Below are positions 16,485-24,585 of a DNA stretch of 64,000 nucleotides, piece by piece. The notes beneath the pieces are model-generated. The model was not told the DNA's origin and made no database searches. It was given only the letters and a program-made list of their open reading frames with translations. The translations under genes and the position numbers were made by a program. Every line of letters starts with the position of its first letter. Position 1 is the first letter of the stretch. This DNA comes from Ralstonia thomasii (GTDB lineage: Bacteria; Pseudomonadota; Gammaproteobacteria; Burkholderiales; Burkholderiaceae): NCBI RefSeq assembly GCF_958405895.1, contig NZ_CATZAR010000008.1; one strand, given 5' to 3'.

Positions 16485-17299
16485 TCGACGCAGCGCACGC
16501 CGCACAGGCCTCCGCGCTGAAGACACCGGTCCGGGTTTCCGGGCCGGTGTTTTTTATTTCGGATCTGCACCTCACGGCCAGCATGCCGGCCACCGCCGCT
16601 GCGTTCGAGCGCTTCCTGCGCACGCGCGCCCGCGAGGCACGCACGCTCGTCATCCTGGGTGACTTCTTTGAATACTGGGTCGGCGATGAAGAGTTGGCTG
16701 ATCCGTTCCACCAGCACATCGCCAGCCTGCTCGCAGAGCTTTCAGTGGCCGGCACGCGCGTGCTGTTCATGCACGGCAATCGCGACTTCCTGCTCGGCAA
16801 GCGTTTCTTGAATGCCGCGCACGCTACGCTGCTACCTGATCCCACCGTGCTGGAAGCGGATGATGGCCAGCGCATCGTGCTTGCCCACGGCGACGCCCTC
16901 TGCACGCGCGACGCGGCCTACATGCGCTTTCGCCACTGGACGCGCAAGCGCTGGGTGCAGCGGATATTCCTGACGATGCCGCTGCGCTGGCGGCTGAAGA
17001 TCGCGCAGAAGATGCGCGCAGAAAGCGAAGCTGGCCGCGCCATGTCCGCCAATGTTGCCGGCGAACCCCGCGCCGCTGCGATGATGGGCGACGTCGCACC
17101 TGATGCGGTGGACGCGCTGCTCAAGGCATCCAATACGTCCACGCTCATCCACGGCCACACGCACCGCCCGCAATTGCATCACGAGCCGAGCGGCAGCCGC
17201 TGGGTACTTTCCGACTGGGATTTCGATCAAGCACACCCGCGCGGCAGTTTCCTCAAACTGCAAGACGGCACGCTGACGGTCGAGCAAGTGACGACATAA
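16481..17299 (+). CDS. lpxH: UDP-2,3-diacylglucosamine diphosphatase
   Basis: 272-residue metallophosphoesterase that cleaves UDP-2,3-diacylglucosamine to lipid X in lipid A synthesis, at the inner face of the membrane. The two-metal motifs are complete: SDLHL (from residue 27), GDFFEYWVGD, HGNRDFLLG, LAHGDALC and IHGHTHRP. The enzyme core begins at VFFISDLHL, so about 22 residues precede it compared with E. coli LpxH. Those codons contain a terminator hairpin (16523-16555). A GTG at residue 23 (16547) could be an alternative start but has no Shine-Dalgarno. The ATGA overlap with ppiB favours 16481. Confidence 0.94.
   Translation: MIDAAHAAQASALKTPVRVSGPVFFISDLHLTASMPATAAAFERFLRTRAREARTLVILGDFFEYWVGDEELADPFHQHIASLLAELSVAGTRVLFMHGNRDFLLGKRFLNAAHATLLPDPTVLEADDGQRIVLAHGDALCTRDAAYMRFRHWTRKRWVQRIFLTMPLRWRLKIAQKMRAESEAGRAMSANVAGEPRAAAMMGDVAPDAVDALLKASNTSTLIHGHTHRPQLHHEPSGSRWVLSDWDFDQAHPRGSFLKLQDGTLTVEQVTT
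16523..16555 (+). terminator. Strong intrinsic terminator inside the 5' end of lpxH
   Basis: A 12-bp stem (16523-16534 with 16539-16550; one G-T wobble) closes on a 4-base loop and runs into six Ts then ATTT. It falls on lpxH codons 15-25, before the first catalytic motif, and 40 bp after the ppiB stop. Confidence 0.75.
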
Positions 17300-17321
17300 G
17301 CCGTCGCCACCGGCCCTTTGC

Positions 17322-18068
17322 TTACTTGAGCATCCGCTTCAGCTCGCTCGCATCGAACGGATCGTTCGGCGAGTTTTCCAGGTGCGCGCCCAGGCGATCC
17401 AGCGCAGAAAGAATCGACTCGATACGCTCCTGCTGAAGCTCGCTGTGGTCGATCAGCCGCTTGAGTGCCAGCGATACCGGATCGTCCGCATCCGGCGTGA
17501 TGCCGTAGGCGGAAAACTCCTGCTTCAGCGCAGACTGGGCTTCGGTGGCCACATCGCGTTCGATGATGCGCGCCGGAATGCCAACCGCCGTAGCACCCGG
17601 CGGTACCGGCTTGAGCACGACCGCGTTGGAGCCAACGCGCGCTCCATCCCCGATGACAAAGCCGCCAAGCACCTTGGCGCCCGCGCTCACCACCACGCCC
17701 TTGCCGAGCGTCGGATGCCGCTTGGCGCCCTTGTAGAGCGACGTGCCTCCGAGCGTGACACCTTGGTAGATCGTGCAGTCGTCACCGATCTCGGCCGTCT
17801 CGCCAATCACGACACCCATGCCGTGGTCGATGAACACGCGCCGGCCGACCGTCGCGCCGGGATGAATCTCGATGCCGGTGAGAAAGCGCCCGAGGTGCGA
17901 GAACCAGCGCCCCAGCCACCGGAAGCCGCCGTGCCAACACGCATGCGCGACCCGATGGACGATGATGGCGTGCAGACCTGGGTAGCAGGTCAGCACTTCC
18001 CAGCGGCTGCGCGCAGCCGGGTCTCGCTCCATGATGGCGCCGATATCTTCGCGAATGCGTGTGAACAT
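17322..18068 (-). CDS. cysE: Serine O-acetyltransferase
   Basis: 248-residue enzyme making O-acetylserine from serine and acetyl-CoA, the entry to cysteine synthesis. The left-handed beta-helix of hexapeptide repeats runs from about residue 70 to 170 (GIEIHPGATVGRRVFIDHGMGVVIGETAEIGDD), including catalytic His in IDHG and the ThrLeuGlyGly turn. The N-terminus RIREDIGAIMERDPAARSRWEVLTCYPG is the shorter NifP/plant-like type lacking the E. coli N-terminal extension. It is a single gene; a palindrome (18120-18136) lies about 50 bp upstream. Confidence 0.94.
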   Translation of the reverse strand: MFTRIREDIGAIMERDPAARSRWEVLTCYPGLHAIIVHRVAHACWHGGFRWLGRWFSHLGRFLTGIEIHPGATVGRRVFIDHGMGVVIGETAEIGDDCTIYQGVTLGGTSLYKGAKRHPTLGKGVVVSAGAKVLGGFVIGDGARVGSNAVVLKPVPPGATAVGIPARIIERDVATEAQSALKQEFSAYGITPDADDPVSLALKRLIDHSELQQERIESILSALDRLGAHLENSPNDPFDASELKRMLK

Positions 18069-18119
18069 CTTGAGGTGTGTAGATTGTTATATCTATATGC
18101 GCGATGCGCTGAGGGCAGT

Positions 18120-18136
18120 GTAAGGCATTGCCTTAC
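18120..18136. promoter_or_regulatory. 17-bp palindrome upstream of cysE
   Basis: GTAAGGC-ATT-GCCTTAC is a perfect 7-bp inverted repeat with a 3-base centre. It lies 20-25 bp upstream of A/T-rich -10 candidates for cysE (TATAGA/TATAAC on the leftward strand, 18086-18097), where a regulator or the -35 box would sit. No regulator gene is adjacent. Confidence 0.4.
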
Positions 18137-18175
18137 CGCGCTGCGGCAAGGGTTTTAACCAGACATGCAGGAAAT

Positions 18176-18205
18176 GCCGCCCTGCTGGATCAGCCAGGAG
18201 GCGGC
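18176..18205 (-). terminator. Candidate hairpin terminator after trmJ
   Basis: GCCGCC (18176-18181) pairs with GGCGGC (18200-18205), enclosing a second CTGG/CCAG pairing. It lies 11 bp after the trmJ stop. No strong U-run follows on that strand, so a Rho-dependent or 3'-protecting role is as likely. Confidence 0.4.
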
Positions 18206-18216
18206 TTTCTGGGCGA

Positions 18217-19065
18217 TCAGCGACAGTCGTCGGCGGCGCCGGTGGGCGGCGTGGTGGCTTCGGCACGGCGGCCGAGCATGCGCTTGGCGATGCCGCGCAG
18301 GATGTTGACCTCTTCGGTCTCCAGCTGCGTGCGGGCGAACAGACGTCGCAGGCGCGGCATCAGCTTTTTCGGCTGGGCCGGGTCGAGAAAGCCGATCTCG
18401 ACCAAGCCCTGCTCCAGATGTTCGAACATCCCGTCGATCTGCTCGGCCGTGGCCGGCTCGCCGACAAAGCCGACGCCTTCCATGCGCGTGTCGCCCGTGC
18501 CGGTGCCGGCCAGCAGCGCCATGCGCACCTCGTACGCAATCAACTGCACGGCCTGCGACAGGTTCAGCGAGGCATACGCCGGGTTGGCTGGAATGTGCGT
18601 GACGACGTGGCAGCGCTCCACCACCTCGTTGGGCAAGCCGAATCGCTCGTTGCCGAAGACGAAGGCGACGGTGGCGTCCGGCGCGGCCAGCAATGCGGCC
18701 ACTTCTTCTGCCGCAGCACGCGGGCCGATGCGGCGCGGACCGAATTCGCGCGGGCGGGCCGTCAGCGCAATCGTGAGCGAGGCACCGGCCAACGCCTCGC
18801 CAATGTCGTCGACGACGCGGGCGGCGGCCAGCACGTCATCGGCGCCACTTGCCATGGCAACGGCATCAGCGTGGCGCTTTGCGTCGGCCTCGCGCGGGCG
18901 GACGAGCACGAAGCTACCGGGCTCGCCAAACCCCATGGTCTTGAGCGCACGTGCCGTGGAGCCGACATTGCCCGGGTGACTGGTCTCGACCAGCACGAAG
19001 CGGCACCGCGTGGCTTGCTGGCGCAGGATTTCCGGGTCGGCGGGTGTGGTGTTCGGTGTGCTCAT
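18217..19065 (-). CDS. trmJ: tRNA (cytidine/uridine-2'-O-)-methyltransferase TrmJ
   Basis: 282-residue SPOUT-class methyltransferase that methylates the ribose at position 32 of several tRNAs. The trefoil-knot elements are present: RCRFVLVETSHPGNVGSTARALKTMGFG at the N-terminus, VAFVFGNERFGLPNEVVERC and IPANPAYASLNLSQAVQLIAYEVRMA. The C-terminal arm after the knot is longer than in TrmL, fitting TrmJ. The start at 19065 precedes SerThrProAsn; starts at 19101 or 19116 are possible, and none has a good Shine-Dalgarno. It is divergent from suhB. Confidence 0.9.
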   Translation of the reverse strand: MSTPNTTPADPEILRQQATRCRFVLVETSHPGNVGSTARALKTMGFGEPGSFVLVRPREADAKRHADAVAMASGADDVLAAARVVDDIGEALAGASLTIALTARPREFGPRRIGPRAAAEEVAALLAAPDATVAFVFGNERFGLPNEVVERCHVVTHIPANPAYASLNLSQAVQLIAYEVRMALLAGTGTGDTRMEGVGFVGEPATAEQIDGMFEHLEQGLVEIGFLDPAQPKKLMPRLRRLFARTQLETEEVNILRGIAKRMLGRRAEATTPPTGAADDCR

Positions 19066-19102
19066 TGGCGCAATTCGCGGGGCGCCGGGGGCGGGGTTCA
19101 TA

Positions 19103-19108
19103 TACAAT
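19103..19108 (+). promoter_or_regulatory. Candidate -10 box for suhB
   Basis: TACAAT, followed by ACGG, matches the sigma-70 -10 box at five of six positions, about 130 bp before suhB. No clear -35 is seen. It overlaps the upstream end of the longer trmJ reading frame, another reason to prefer the shorter trmJ start. Confidence 0.35.
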
Positions 19109-19235
19109 ACGGCCACTCTTTTGACGGCGGGCAGGATCGCAAGATTGGCCCGCCGCTCGTTCTTCTACAATTCGTTGTGTTGTTTCGCCTGCGGCCGCTT
19201 CCGAAAAATCGGCGCGTCAGGCGCGGAGATCCCAC

Positions 19236-20048
19236 ATGCATCCGATGCTCAATATCGCCGTCCGGGCTGCTCGCAAGGCCGGCACCGTCATCAACCGCGC
19301 GTCCTTCGACGTTGATAGCCTGCGCACCGAGCGCAAACAACACAACGATTTCGTCACCGAAGTCGATCGTGCAGCGGAAGCGGCGATCATCGAAGTCATC
19401 AAGACTGCCTACCCCGATCACGCGATTCTAGCGGAAGAGTCAGGCCAATCCTGGGCCGACGGCGAAACCGCCAGCGAAAACGTCTGGGTGATCGACCCGC
19501 TGGACGGCACGACCAACTTCATCCACGGCTTTCCGCAATATGGTGTGTCGATCGCGCTGATGCAGCGTGGCGTCGTCACGCAGGCCGTGGTGTACGACCC
19601 GACGCGCGACGAACTCTTCACCGCCTCCAAGGGCGCCGGCGCGTTTTTGAACAACCGCCGTATCCGCGTCACGCGCCGCGACAAGCTGGCTGACTGCCTG
19701 ATCGGCACGGGCTTCCCCTACCGCGATCTGGAAGGCCTGTACGACTACACCCGCCTGTTTGCGACCATGACGGAAAACTGCGCCGGCCTGCGTCGCCCAG
19801 GCGCTGCCGCGCTGGACCTCGCCTACGTCGCCTGCGGCCGCCTCGACGGCTTCTTCGAGCAAGGCCTGAGCAAGTGGGACATGGCCGCAGGCTCGCTGCT
19901 CGTGACGGAATCGGGTGGCCTGGTGGGCAACTACACCGGCGAATCGGGCTATCTGGACCAAGGTGAAATCCTGGCCGGCAACCCGAAGGCTTTCGTGCAG
20001 ATGATCAAGATCACCTCGCCGTTCTCGCGGTCGAAGGCTGAAGCTTGA
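19236..20048 (+). CDS. suhB: Inositol-1-monophosphatase (SuhB)
   Basis: 270-residue Mg-dependent phosphatase. Metal ligands are visible in LAEESG (about 65-70), IDPLDGTTNF (86-95) and WDMAAGSLLVTESGG near residue 211. The family hydrolyses inositol monophosphates; in enteric bacteria SuhB also joins the rRNA antitermination complex, which may be the main role here. Length equals E. coli SuhB (267). It is a single gene with its own terminator at 20077-20103. Confidence 0.93.
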   Translation: MHPMLNIAVRAARKAGTVINRASFDVDSLRTERKQHNDFVTEVDRAAEAAIIEVIKTAYPDHAILAEESGQSWADGETASENVWVIDPLDGTTNFIHGFPQYGVSIALMQRGVVTQAVVYDPTRDELFTASKGAGAFLNNRRIRVTRRDKLADCLIGTGFPYRDLEGLYDYTRLFATMTENCAGLRRPGAAALDLAYVACGRLDGFFEQGLSKWDMAAGSLLVTESGGLVGNYTGESGYLDQGEILAGNPKAFVQMIKITSPFSRSKAEA

Positions 20049-20076
20049 TTGCGGCGCTGCGCCAGTAGCCGCCAAC

Positions 20077-20103
20077 AAAAAGCCCGCTTTATGCGGGCTT
20101 TTT
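20077..20103. terminator. Bidirectional terminator between suhB and the lipoprotein operon
   Basis: AGCCCGC/GCGGGCT (20081-20087 and 20093-20099) with a 5-base loop, an A-run before and a T-run after. It serves rightward suhB and the leftward lipoprotein genes, which converge here. Confidence 0.88.
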
Positions 20104-20116
20104 CACGTCTCGGAGC

Positions 20117-20575
20117 TTACTTCTTGGCAACCGGCGGCTCGTTGGGCGCGAAGCTCAACGAGGGCAGTTCGGCCTGCGCCTTTTCCGGCGTTTCAAGCTC
20201 GGGCACCACGCGGCCGACAATCAGACCCAGCGACGGCGACGTGCGCACGTACTTTGTCTCACCGGCGTCCAGTGCGAAGCTCAGCGTCTTCTCGGTCTCG
20301 GTGGCTGTTGACACGACATACTTGCCAGCCGGACGGTCAACGAAGAAGAAGCCGCCCGGTTTGGATTGGCCAATCACTTCGCTGTTCAGCTTGATGTCCG
20401 GCTGCAGTGCCGCGCCGATCAGCGACGACGAGCGGAAGAAGTACACGCGCCCTTGATCCTGCTTGAGCGTCGGAATCGACGAAGCCATTTCGGAATACTT
20501 CACGCCCGACGCGCAACCCGCCATCAGAACCGTGACACCGATGGCCGAAGCCAATGCGCGCAAAACTCCCTTCAT
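20117..20575 (-). CDS. DUF2846 lipoprotein
   Basis: 152-residue predicted lipoprotein; lipobox LMAGC puts the lipidated Cys near residue 21. The mature part matches the DUF2846 pattern: GRVYFFRSSSLIGAALQPDIKLNSEVIG, then PGGFFFVDRPAGKYVVSTATET, a small beta-rich domain found in envelope lipoproteins of unknown role. Its start overlaps the stop of the upstream lipoprotein gene by 4 bp (ATGA) and is preceded by AGGAG. The pair shares a transcript and is ended by the bidirectional terminator. Confidence 0.88.
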   Translation of the reverse strand: MKGVLRALASAIGVTVLMAGCASGVKYSEMASSIPTLKQDQGRVYFFRSSSLIGAALQPDIKLNSEVIGQSKPGGFFFVDRPAGKYVVSTATETEKTLSFALDAGETKYVRTSPSLGLIVGRVVPELETPEKAQAELPSLSFAPNEPPVAKK

Positions 20576-20967
20576 TGTGATTCTCCTGTTGTGATGGATA
20601 CAGCGGTAGAAAGCGGGGAGTACGCCTGCTCGCCTGGCAGGTAAAACCCGACCAGGCGTTGACCGGCGATCACCAGATAGGCCTCGTGGACCTGGCGGCC
20701 TTCAATCGTGAAGATCGTGCCGACCGGGCGATAGACAGCGCCTTGCGACAGCGTACCCACGCGCTGCCAGTTGGAGCCGGCCGCAAGCGTGCGCGTATAG
20801 CCAGTTTCCAGGCGTATCTCCGTTGAAGATTTCAACTGAATGCGCGACGGGCCTGTCGCGTTGTCGCTGGCCAGCGTGGCTGGTGCGGTGGACACCATCG
20901 GCGCGCACGCGCCCAGGCAAGCCACGGCAATGCACGCCACAGCCCAATGCAGCATTGGCTTCTGCAC
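20572..20967 (-). CDS. Small envelope lipoprotein, GTG start
   Basis: 131-residue predicted lipoprotein with lipobox CLGAC (Cys at about residue 21) and no recognised domain. The mature part carries SSTEIRLETGYTRTLAAGSNWQRVG and VGTIFTIEGRQVHEAYLVIAGQRLVGFYLPGE, suggesting a small beta-strand domain. The start is GTG at 20967 because GGAGG lies 5 bases upstream; the ATG four codons in (20955) is badly spaced. Being translationally coupled to a DUF2846 lipoprotein, the two probably act in the same envelope structure. Function unknown. Confidence 0.8.
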   Translation of the reverse strand: MQKPMLHWAVACIAVACLGACAPMVSTAPATLASDNATGPSRIQLKSSTEIRLETGYTRTLAAGSNWQRVGTLSQGAVYRPVGTIFTIEGRQVHEAYLVIAGQRLVGFYLPGEQAYSPLSTAVSITTGESQ

Positions 20968-21286
20968 AACTCCCTCCAGAATCTTTTTTATCGGTACCGA
21001 GGCGGCACTCTGTGGAGAACGATCTCAATGAGATGACGCGAGACTGACACCCCCTCGAATCGGGTTTTTCGTGGGGAGTGCAATGCACGTTACTAACAAC
21101 CGATATAAGCGACGCTTAGCCGGCGTGTTCGGTAGCAGGTTCGCTACCGGCGGCGCGGACCACCCCATCGGCGAGCGTGTCGAGCAACCTGCCAATGCCC
21201 CGAAACAATCCCCCGCAAGCCGAACGGGTTTTGCGCGCCTCGCCCCTCATTCACAATGAGCCTCGCCCTCAACGCCATCGACTGCC
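20968..21286. other. Non-coding gap between lipoprotein operon and GATase gene
   Basis: These 319 bp hold no supportable gene. Visible are the GGAGG ribosome site for the leftward lipoprotein gene, a 13-bp palindrome ATCTCA-A-TGAGAT (21022-21034) and a hairpin CGGTAGC/GCTACCG (21130-21136 and 21143-21149). A 62-codon frame at 21071-21259 has no ribosome site or family likeness. Promoters for both flanking genes must be here; none is clear. Confidence 0.5.
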
Positions 21287-21991
21287 ATGAAAAACGCCCT
21301 CGCCCTGCGCCATGTTCCGTTCGAGCATCTCGGCATACTGCAGCCGCTGCTGGAAGCGAGGGGCTACACGGTGCGCACCGTGGACGTGGGCGTGGAGCCG
21401 GTGCCGGCCGACGACGTGGTGGATGCGGATCTGCTGATCGTGCTGGGCGGACCCATCGGCGCGTATGACGATGCAACGTATCCGTTCGTGCGCGATGAAG
21501 CGGCCGCCATTGCGCAGCGGCTGGCCGCACGCAAGCCGCTGCTTGGCATCTGCCTGGGCGCCCAGCTGATCGCTCGCGCGCTCGGTGCGGCGGTCAAGCC
21601 GATGGGCGTGAAGGAAATCGGCTTTGCACCCATCACGCTCACGGCCGCAGGCGCAGGCTCACCGCTCGCGCCGCTGGCCGACGGCACGCCGGTGCTGCAC
21701 TGGCATGGCGACCAGTACGACTTACCGCCCGGCGCGCAACGGCTGGCATTCACTGAAATCTGCGCCGAGCAGGCTTTCGCCATTGGCAACCACGCACTGG
21801 GGTTGCAATTCCATCTGGAGGCCGACCTGGACGAGCTTGAAGCCTGGCTGATCGGGCATGCGGCGGAACTCGGCGCAGCGGGCATCGACCCACGTGCGTT
21901 CCGCGCGCAGGTGCCGGCGGTTGCGGAACGCCTGTCGCAATGCGCGCGAGAGGTCTTCACCGCTTGGCTGGATCGCGCGGAGGCCGCATGA
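21287..21991 (+). CDS. Class I glutamine amidotransferase-like protein
   Basis: 234-residue stand-alone amidotransferase domain. The nucleophile elbow LLGICLGAQLIARALG contains the catalytic Cys (about residue 88), and FAIGNHALGLQFHLEAD carries the catalytic His and Glu. Such GMP-synthase-like GATases hydrolyse glutamine, or use gamma-glutamyl compounds as in PuuD-like relatives; without a synthetase partner the acceptor is unknown. It overlaps the following MOSC gene by 4 bp, so the two are co-expressed. Confidence 0.85.
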   Translation: MKNALALRHVPFEHLGILQPLLEARGYTVRTVDVGVEPVPADDVVDADLLIVLGGPIGAYDDATYPFVRDEAAAIAQRLAARKPLLGICLGAQLIARALGAAVKPMGVKEIGFAPITLTAAGAGSPLAPLADGTPVLHWHGDQYDLPPGAQRLAFTEICAEQAFAIGNHALGLQFHLEADLDELEAWLIGHAAELGAAGIDPRAFRAQVPAVAERLSQCAREVFTAWLDRAEAA

Positions 21992-22692
21992 CGCTGCCGG
22001 CTCCCGTCTGCATCGATACCGTCCTCACCGGGCGCGCTGTCGACTACACCCGCCCAGGCTCGCGCAGCGCCATTGACAAGCGCCCCGTGCACGATGCGGT
22101 GGAGGTAGGCATCAACGGCATCGTCGGTGATGAGCAAGGCGATTTGCGTGTGCACGGCGGCCCCGACAAAGCAATCCATCACTACCCGTTCGACCACTAC
22201 GCGGGTTGGCAGGCGGATATCGGCGCGCATCCCATGCTCGCACAGCCCGGCGCGTTTGGCGAGAACCTGAGCACGACGGGCATCACCGAAGCCGACATCT
22301 GCGTAGGTGACCGCCTGCGTGCGGGCAGCGTGGTGCTGGAAGTGTCGCAACTCCGTCAGCCGTGCTGGAAGCTCAACGACCGGTTCAACACGCGCGACAT
22401 GGCGCGCCGCGTGCAGCACACGGGCCGCACGGGCTGGTATTACCGGGTATTGGAAGGTGGCACGCTGCGCGCGGGCGATATGCTCGAATGGTTCGAGCGT
22501 CCATGGCCGCATTGGCCGCTGGCGCGTGTACTCGATGTGCTTTACCGCAACATGCTCGATCGTGCGGCGCTGGCCGAGATGCTGACGCTGCCGCTCACGC
22601 CCTCATGGCGCAAGCTGGTGGAAGGCCGCCTCGCACGTGGCGAGGTGGAAAGCTGGGCCAGACGCATCGATGGCCCAGCGCTCGAAGCCTGA
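21988..22692 (+). CDS. MOSC domain protein (YiiM-like)
   Basis: 234-residue MOSC-domain protein. The core is GDEQGDLRVHGGPDKAIHHYPFDHYAGW, GAFGENLSTTGITEADICVGDRLR and SQLRQPCWKLNDRF, whose Cys would hold the molybdenum cofactor; a C-terminal three-helix part follows, as in YiiM. YiiM reduces N-hydroxylated bases such as 6-hydroxylaminopurine in E. coli; a related detoxifying reductase activity is the best guess. The start at 21988 is fixed by the ATGA overlap with the amidotransferase gene. It converges on the chemoreceptor gene with only 12 bp between stops. Confidence 0.88.
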   Translation: MTLPAPVCIDTVLTGRAVDYTRPGSRSAIDKRPVHDAVEVGINGIVGDEQGDLRVHGGPDKAIHHYPFDHYAGWQADIGAHPMLAQPGAFGENLSTTGITEADICVGDRLRAGSVVLEVSQLRQPCWKLNDRFNTRDMARRVQHTGRTGWYYRVLEGGTLRAGDMLEWFERPWPHWPLARVLDVLYRNMLDRAALAEMLTLPLTPSWRKLVEGRLARGEVESWARRIDGPALEA

Positions 22693-22704
22693 GTTCTCAA
22701 CCGT

Positions 22705-24510
22705 TTAGAACGTTTCCCAATCCGCGTCGGAACTGCCACCGGCTACGGCCAGAGGTTGCTGTTGCTTCCGGGCGGCAGCGGCAGGTGCGACCGGCACCGA
22801 AGCCACCGGCTGAACTGCGATCTTCGGTTCGCGCTTGCGCAGCGCCGCCCGTGCCGGCTTGGCCGCGCTGACCGGCTGTGCAGCGGCCTTGGCCACCGGC
22901 TTGGAAACCTTCTCGGGCTTGCGCACAGCCATCGCGGCGTTCCCTGCCCCATCCAGCCGGAACTGCGACACGACCTGCGTAAGGTTCTGCGCCTGCTCTT
23001 CCAGCGATTGCGCGGCGGCGGCCGCCTGTTCGACCAGCGCGGCGTTCTGCTGCGTCACCTGCTCCATTTCCGTCACGGCCTGGCCGATCTGCAGGATGCC
23101 CTGCGTCTGCTCGACCGATGCGGAGGCAATGTCTTCAACGATGTTGGCGACGCGGCGCACGGCCTCCACGGTCTCGGTGATAGTCTCGCCGGCCTGCGCC
23201 ACCTGCGTGTGGCCCGCTTGCACGCGCGACACCGAATCGTCGATCAACGTCTTGATTTCCTTGGCCGCAGCAGCACTGCGTTGAGCCAGCGCGCGCACTT
23301 CGCCTGCCACCACGGCAAAGCCGCGGCCCTGCTCGCCGGCGCGGGCAGCTTCCACGGCAGCGTTGAGCGCCAGGATGTTGGTCTGGAACGCAATGCCGTC
23401 AATCACGCCGATGATGTCGGCCATCTTGCGCGAGCCCGCGCTGATGTCGTCCATGGTGGCCACCACGCCACGCACTACATCGCCGCCACGCGAAGCCAGG
23501 TCTGCCGCATTCGACGCCAGCGCGCTGGCCTGGCGGGCGTTCTCGGAGTTGTTGGTGACGGTGGAGGTCATCTGCTCCATGCTGGCAGCCGTCTTCTCGA
23601 GCGAGGCGGATTGCTGCTCGGTACGCGAAGACAGATCGAGGTTGCCGCTGGCGATTTCGTGCGCGCCGGTGTTGACCGAATCCGAGCTGTTACGCACCTG
23701 GCGAACGGTGTTCACCAGGCTTTCGCGCATGCGACCCACGGCAGCCAGCAGGCGGCCCAGTTCATTGCGGCCACCCGTCTTGACATGCACGGCCAAATCG
23801 CCTTCAGCCACGCGACTCAGCACGGTCACGGCTTCGTTGAGCGGCGTGATCACGAAGGCCTTGAGCCCGTAGAACACCGCCACGATCAACGCGAGCGCCA
23901 TGGCAATACCGAGCGCCACGAACTTGAGGATCGTTTCGTAGCGCGCGCGGCCGCTGTCGGCCTCGTCCTTGGCCAGCTTCTTGACGAGCTGCTGGAAATT
24001 CTCGATTTGCACCGACCACGCTGCACCGGTATCGGTCACGTCCTTGTAGTTGATCGGGGCATAAGCTGAGGCATCACCTGCGCGCAAGGCCGCCATGCCA
24101 CGCTGCACGGCTTCGATGTGCGTCTGTGCGGCCTGCACGATCGCCTGGCGCAGCGACTCGTCCACACCTTCGATGGGCGGCGCATTCTTGAAGGCTTCGA
24201 CCTGTTCGATGGACTTCTTCAGGCCCTTCTCCGAGCTGGCAAGCGCTGTCGTCTTGGCAGCGCCATCCATGTTCTCGCGCAGGACGCTGTACAGGCGCGA
24301 CATGCCGGTGCGCGCGCGCTGCATGTCCTTGTACGCGTCGTTCAACAGCATGCTGCGGTCGGAAATCTGATGCACGCGCTCGGTGGCCGCGTTGGTGGTG
24401 CGCAAGGCCAGCACACCCACCGCCGCGCCGACCACGATCATCAGTGCAAAGGTGATCAGAATCGCCAGCAGGCCAGCGCGCACGCTGGTGTTCTTCAAAA
24501 TGCGGTCCAT
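22705..24510 (-). CDS. Methyl-accepting chemotaxis protein, TarH type with xWETF tail
   Basis: 601-residue inner-membrane chemoreceptor. The first membrane helix is at about 13-35; a four-helix-bundle sensor of the Tar type (TERVHQISDRSMLLNDAYKDMQRARTGMSRLY) follows to about 190; the second helix is at about 196-217, then HAMP and the signalling coiled coil. The hairpin tip EAARAGEQGRGFAVVAGEVRALAQR binds CheA/CheW. The last residues DWETF form the tether for the CheR/CheB adaptation enzymes, preceded by an Ala/Pro/Lys-rich linker. GGAG lies 5 bases before the start. It follows a second receptor gene by 75 bp, probably in one transcript. Ligand unknown. Confidence 0.93.
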   Translation of the reverse strand: MDRILKNTSVRAGLLAILITFALMIVVGAAVGVLALRTTNAATERVHQISDRSMLLNDAYKDMQRARTGMSRLYSVLRENMDGAAKTTALASSEKGLKKSIEQVEAFKNAPPIEGVDESLRQAIVQAAQTHIEAVQRGMAALRAGDASAYAPINYKDVTDTGAAWSVQIENFQQLVKKLAKDEADSGRARYETILKFVALGIAMALALIVAVFYGLKAFVITPLNEAVTVLSRVAEGDLAVHVKTGGRNELGRLLAAVGRMRESLVNTVRQVRNSSDSVNTGAHEIASGNLDLSSRTEQQSASLEKTAASMEQMTSTVTNNSENARQASALASNAADLASRGGDVVRGVVATMDDISAGSRKMADIIGVIDGIAFQTNILALNAAVEAARAGEQGRGFAVVAGEVRALAQRSAAAAKEIKTLIDDSVSRVQAGHTQVAQAGETITETVEAVRRVANIVEDIASASVEQTQGILQIGQAVTEMEQVTQQNAALVEQAAAAAQSLEEQAQNLTQVVSQFRLDGAGNAAMAVRKPEKVSKPVAKAAAQPVSAAKPARAALRKREPKIAVQPVASVPVAPAAAARKQQQPLAVAGGSSDADWETF

Positions 24511-24585
24511 CTTGTCTCCGGGGTCCCGGCAGGCAAACCCATGCTTGCGGTGTGCGGGGTCAACGAGGTGAAGGTCAATCGTGGG

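Noticed and set aside
21130..21149. CGGTAGC/GCTACCG hairpin as a terminator
   Set aside because: No T-run and no gene ending nearby on either strand; recorded only as a structure in the gap.
21071..21259. 62-codon small protein before the GATase gene
   Set aside because: No ribosome site, no domain, and composition like surrounding non-coding DNA.
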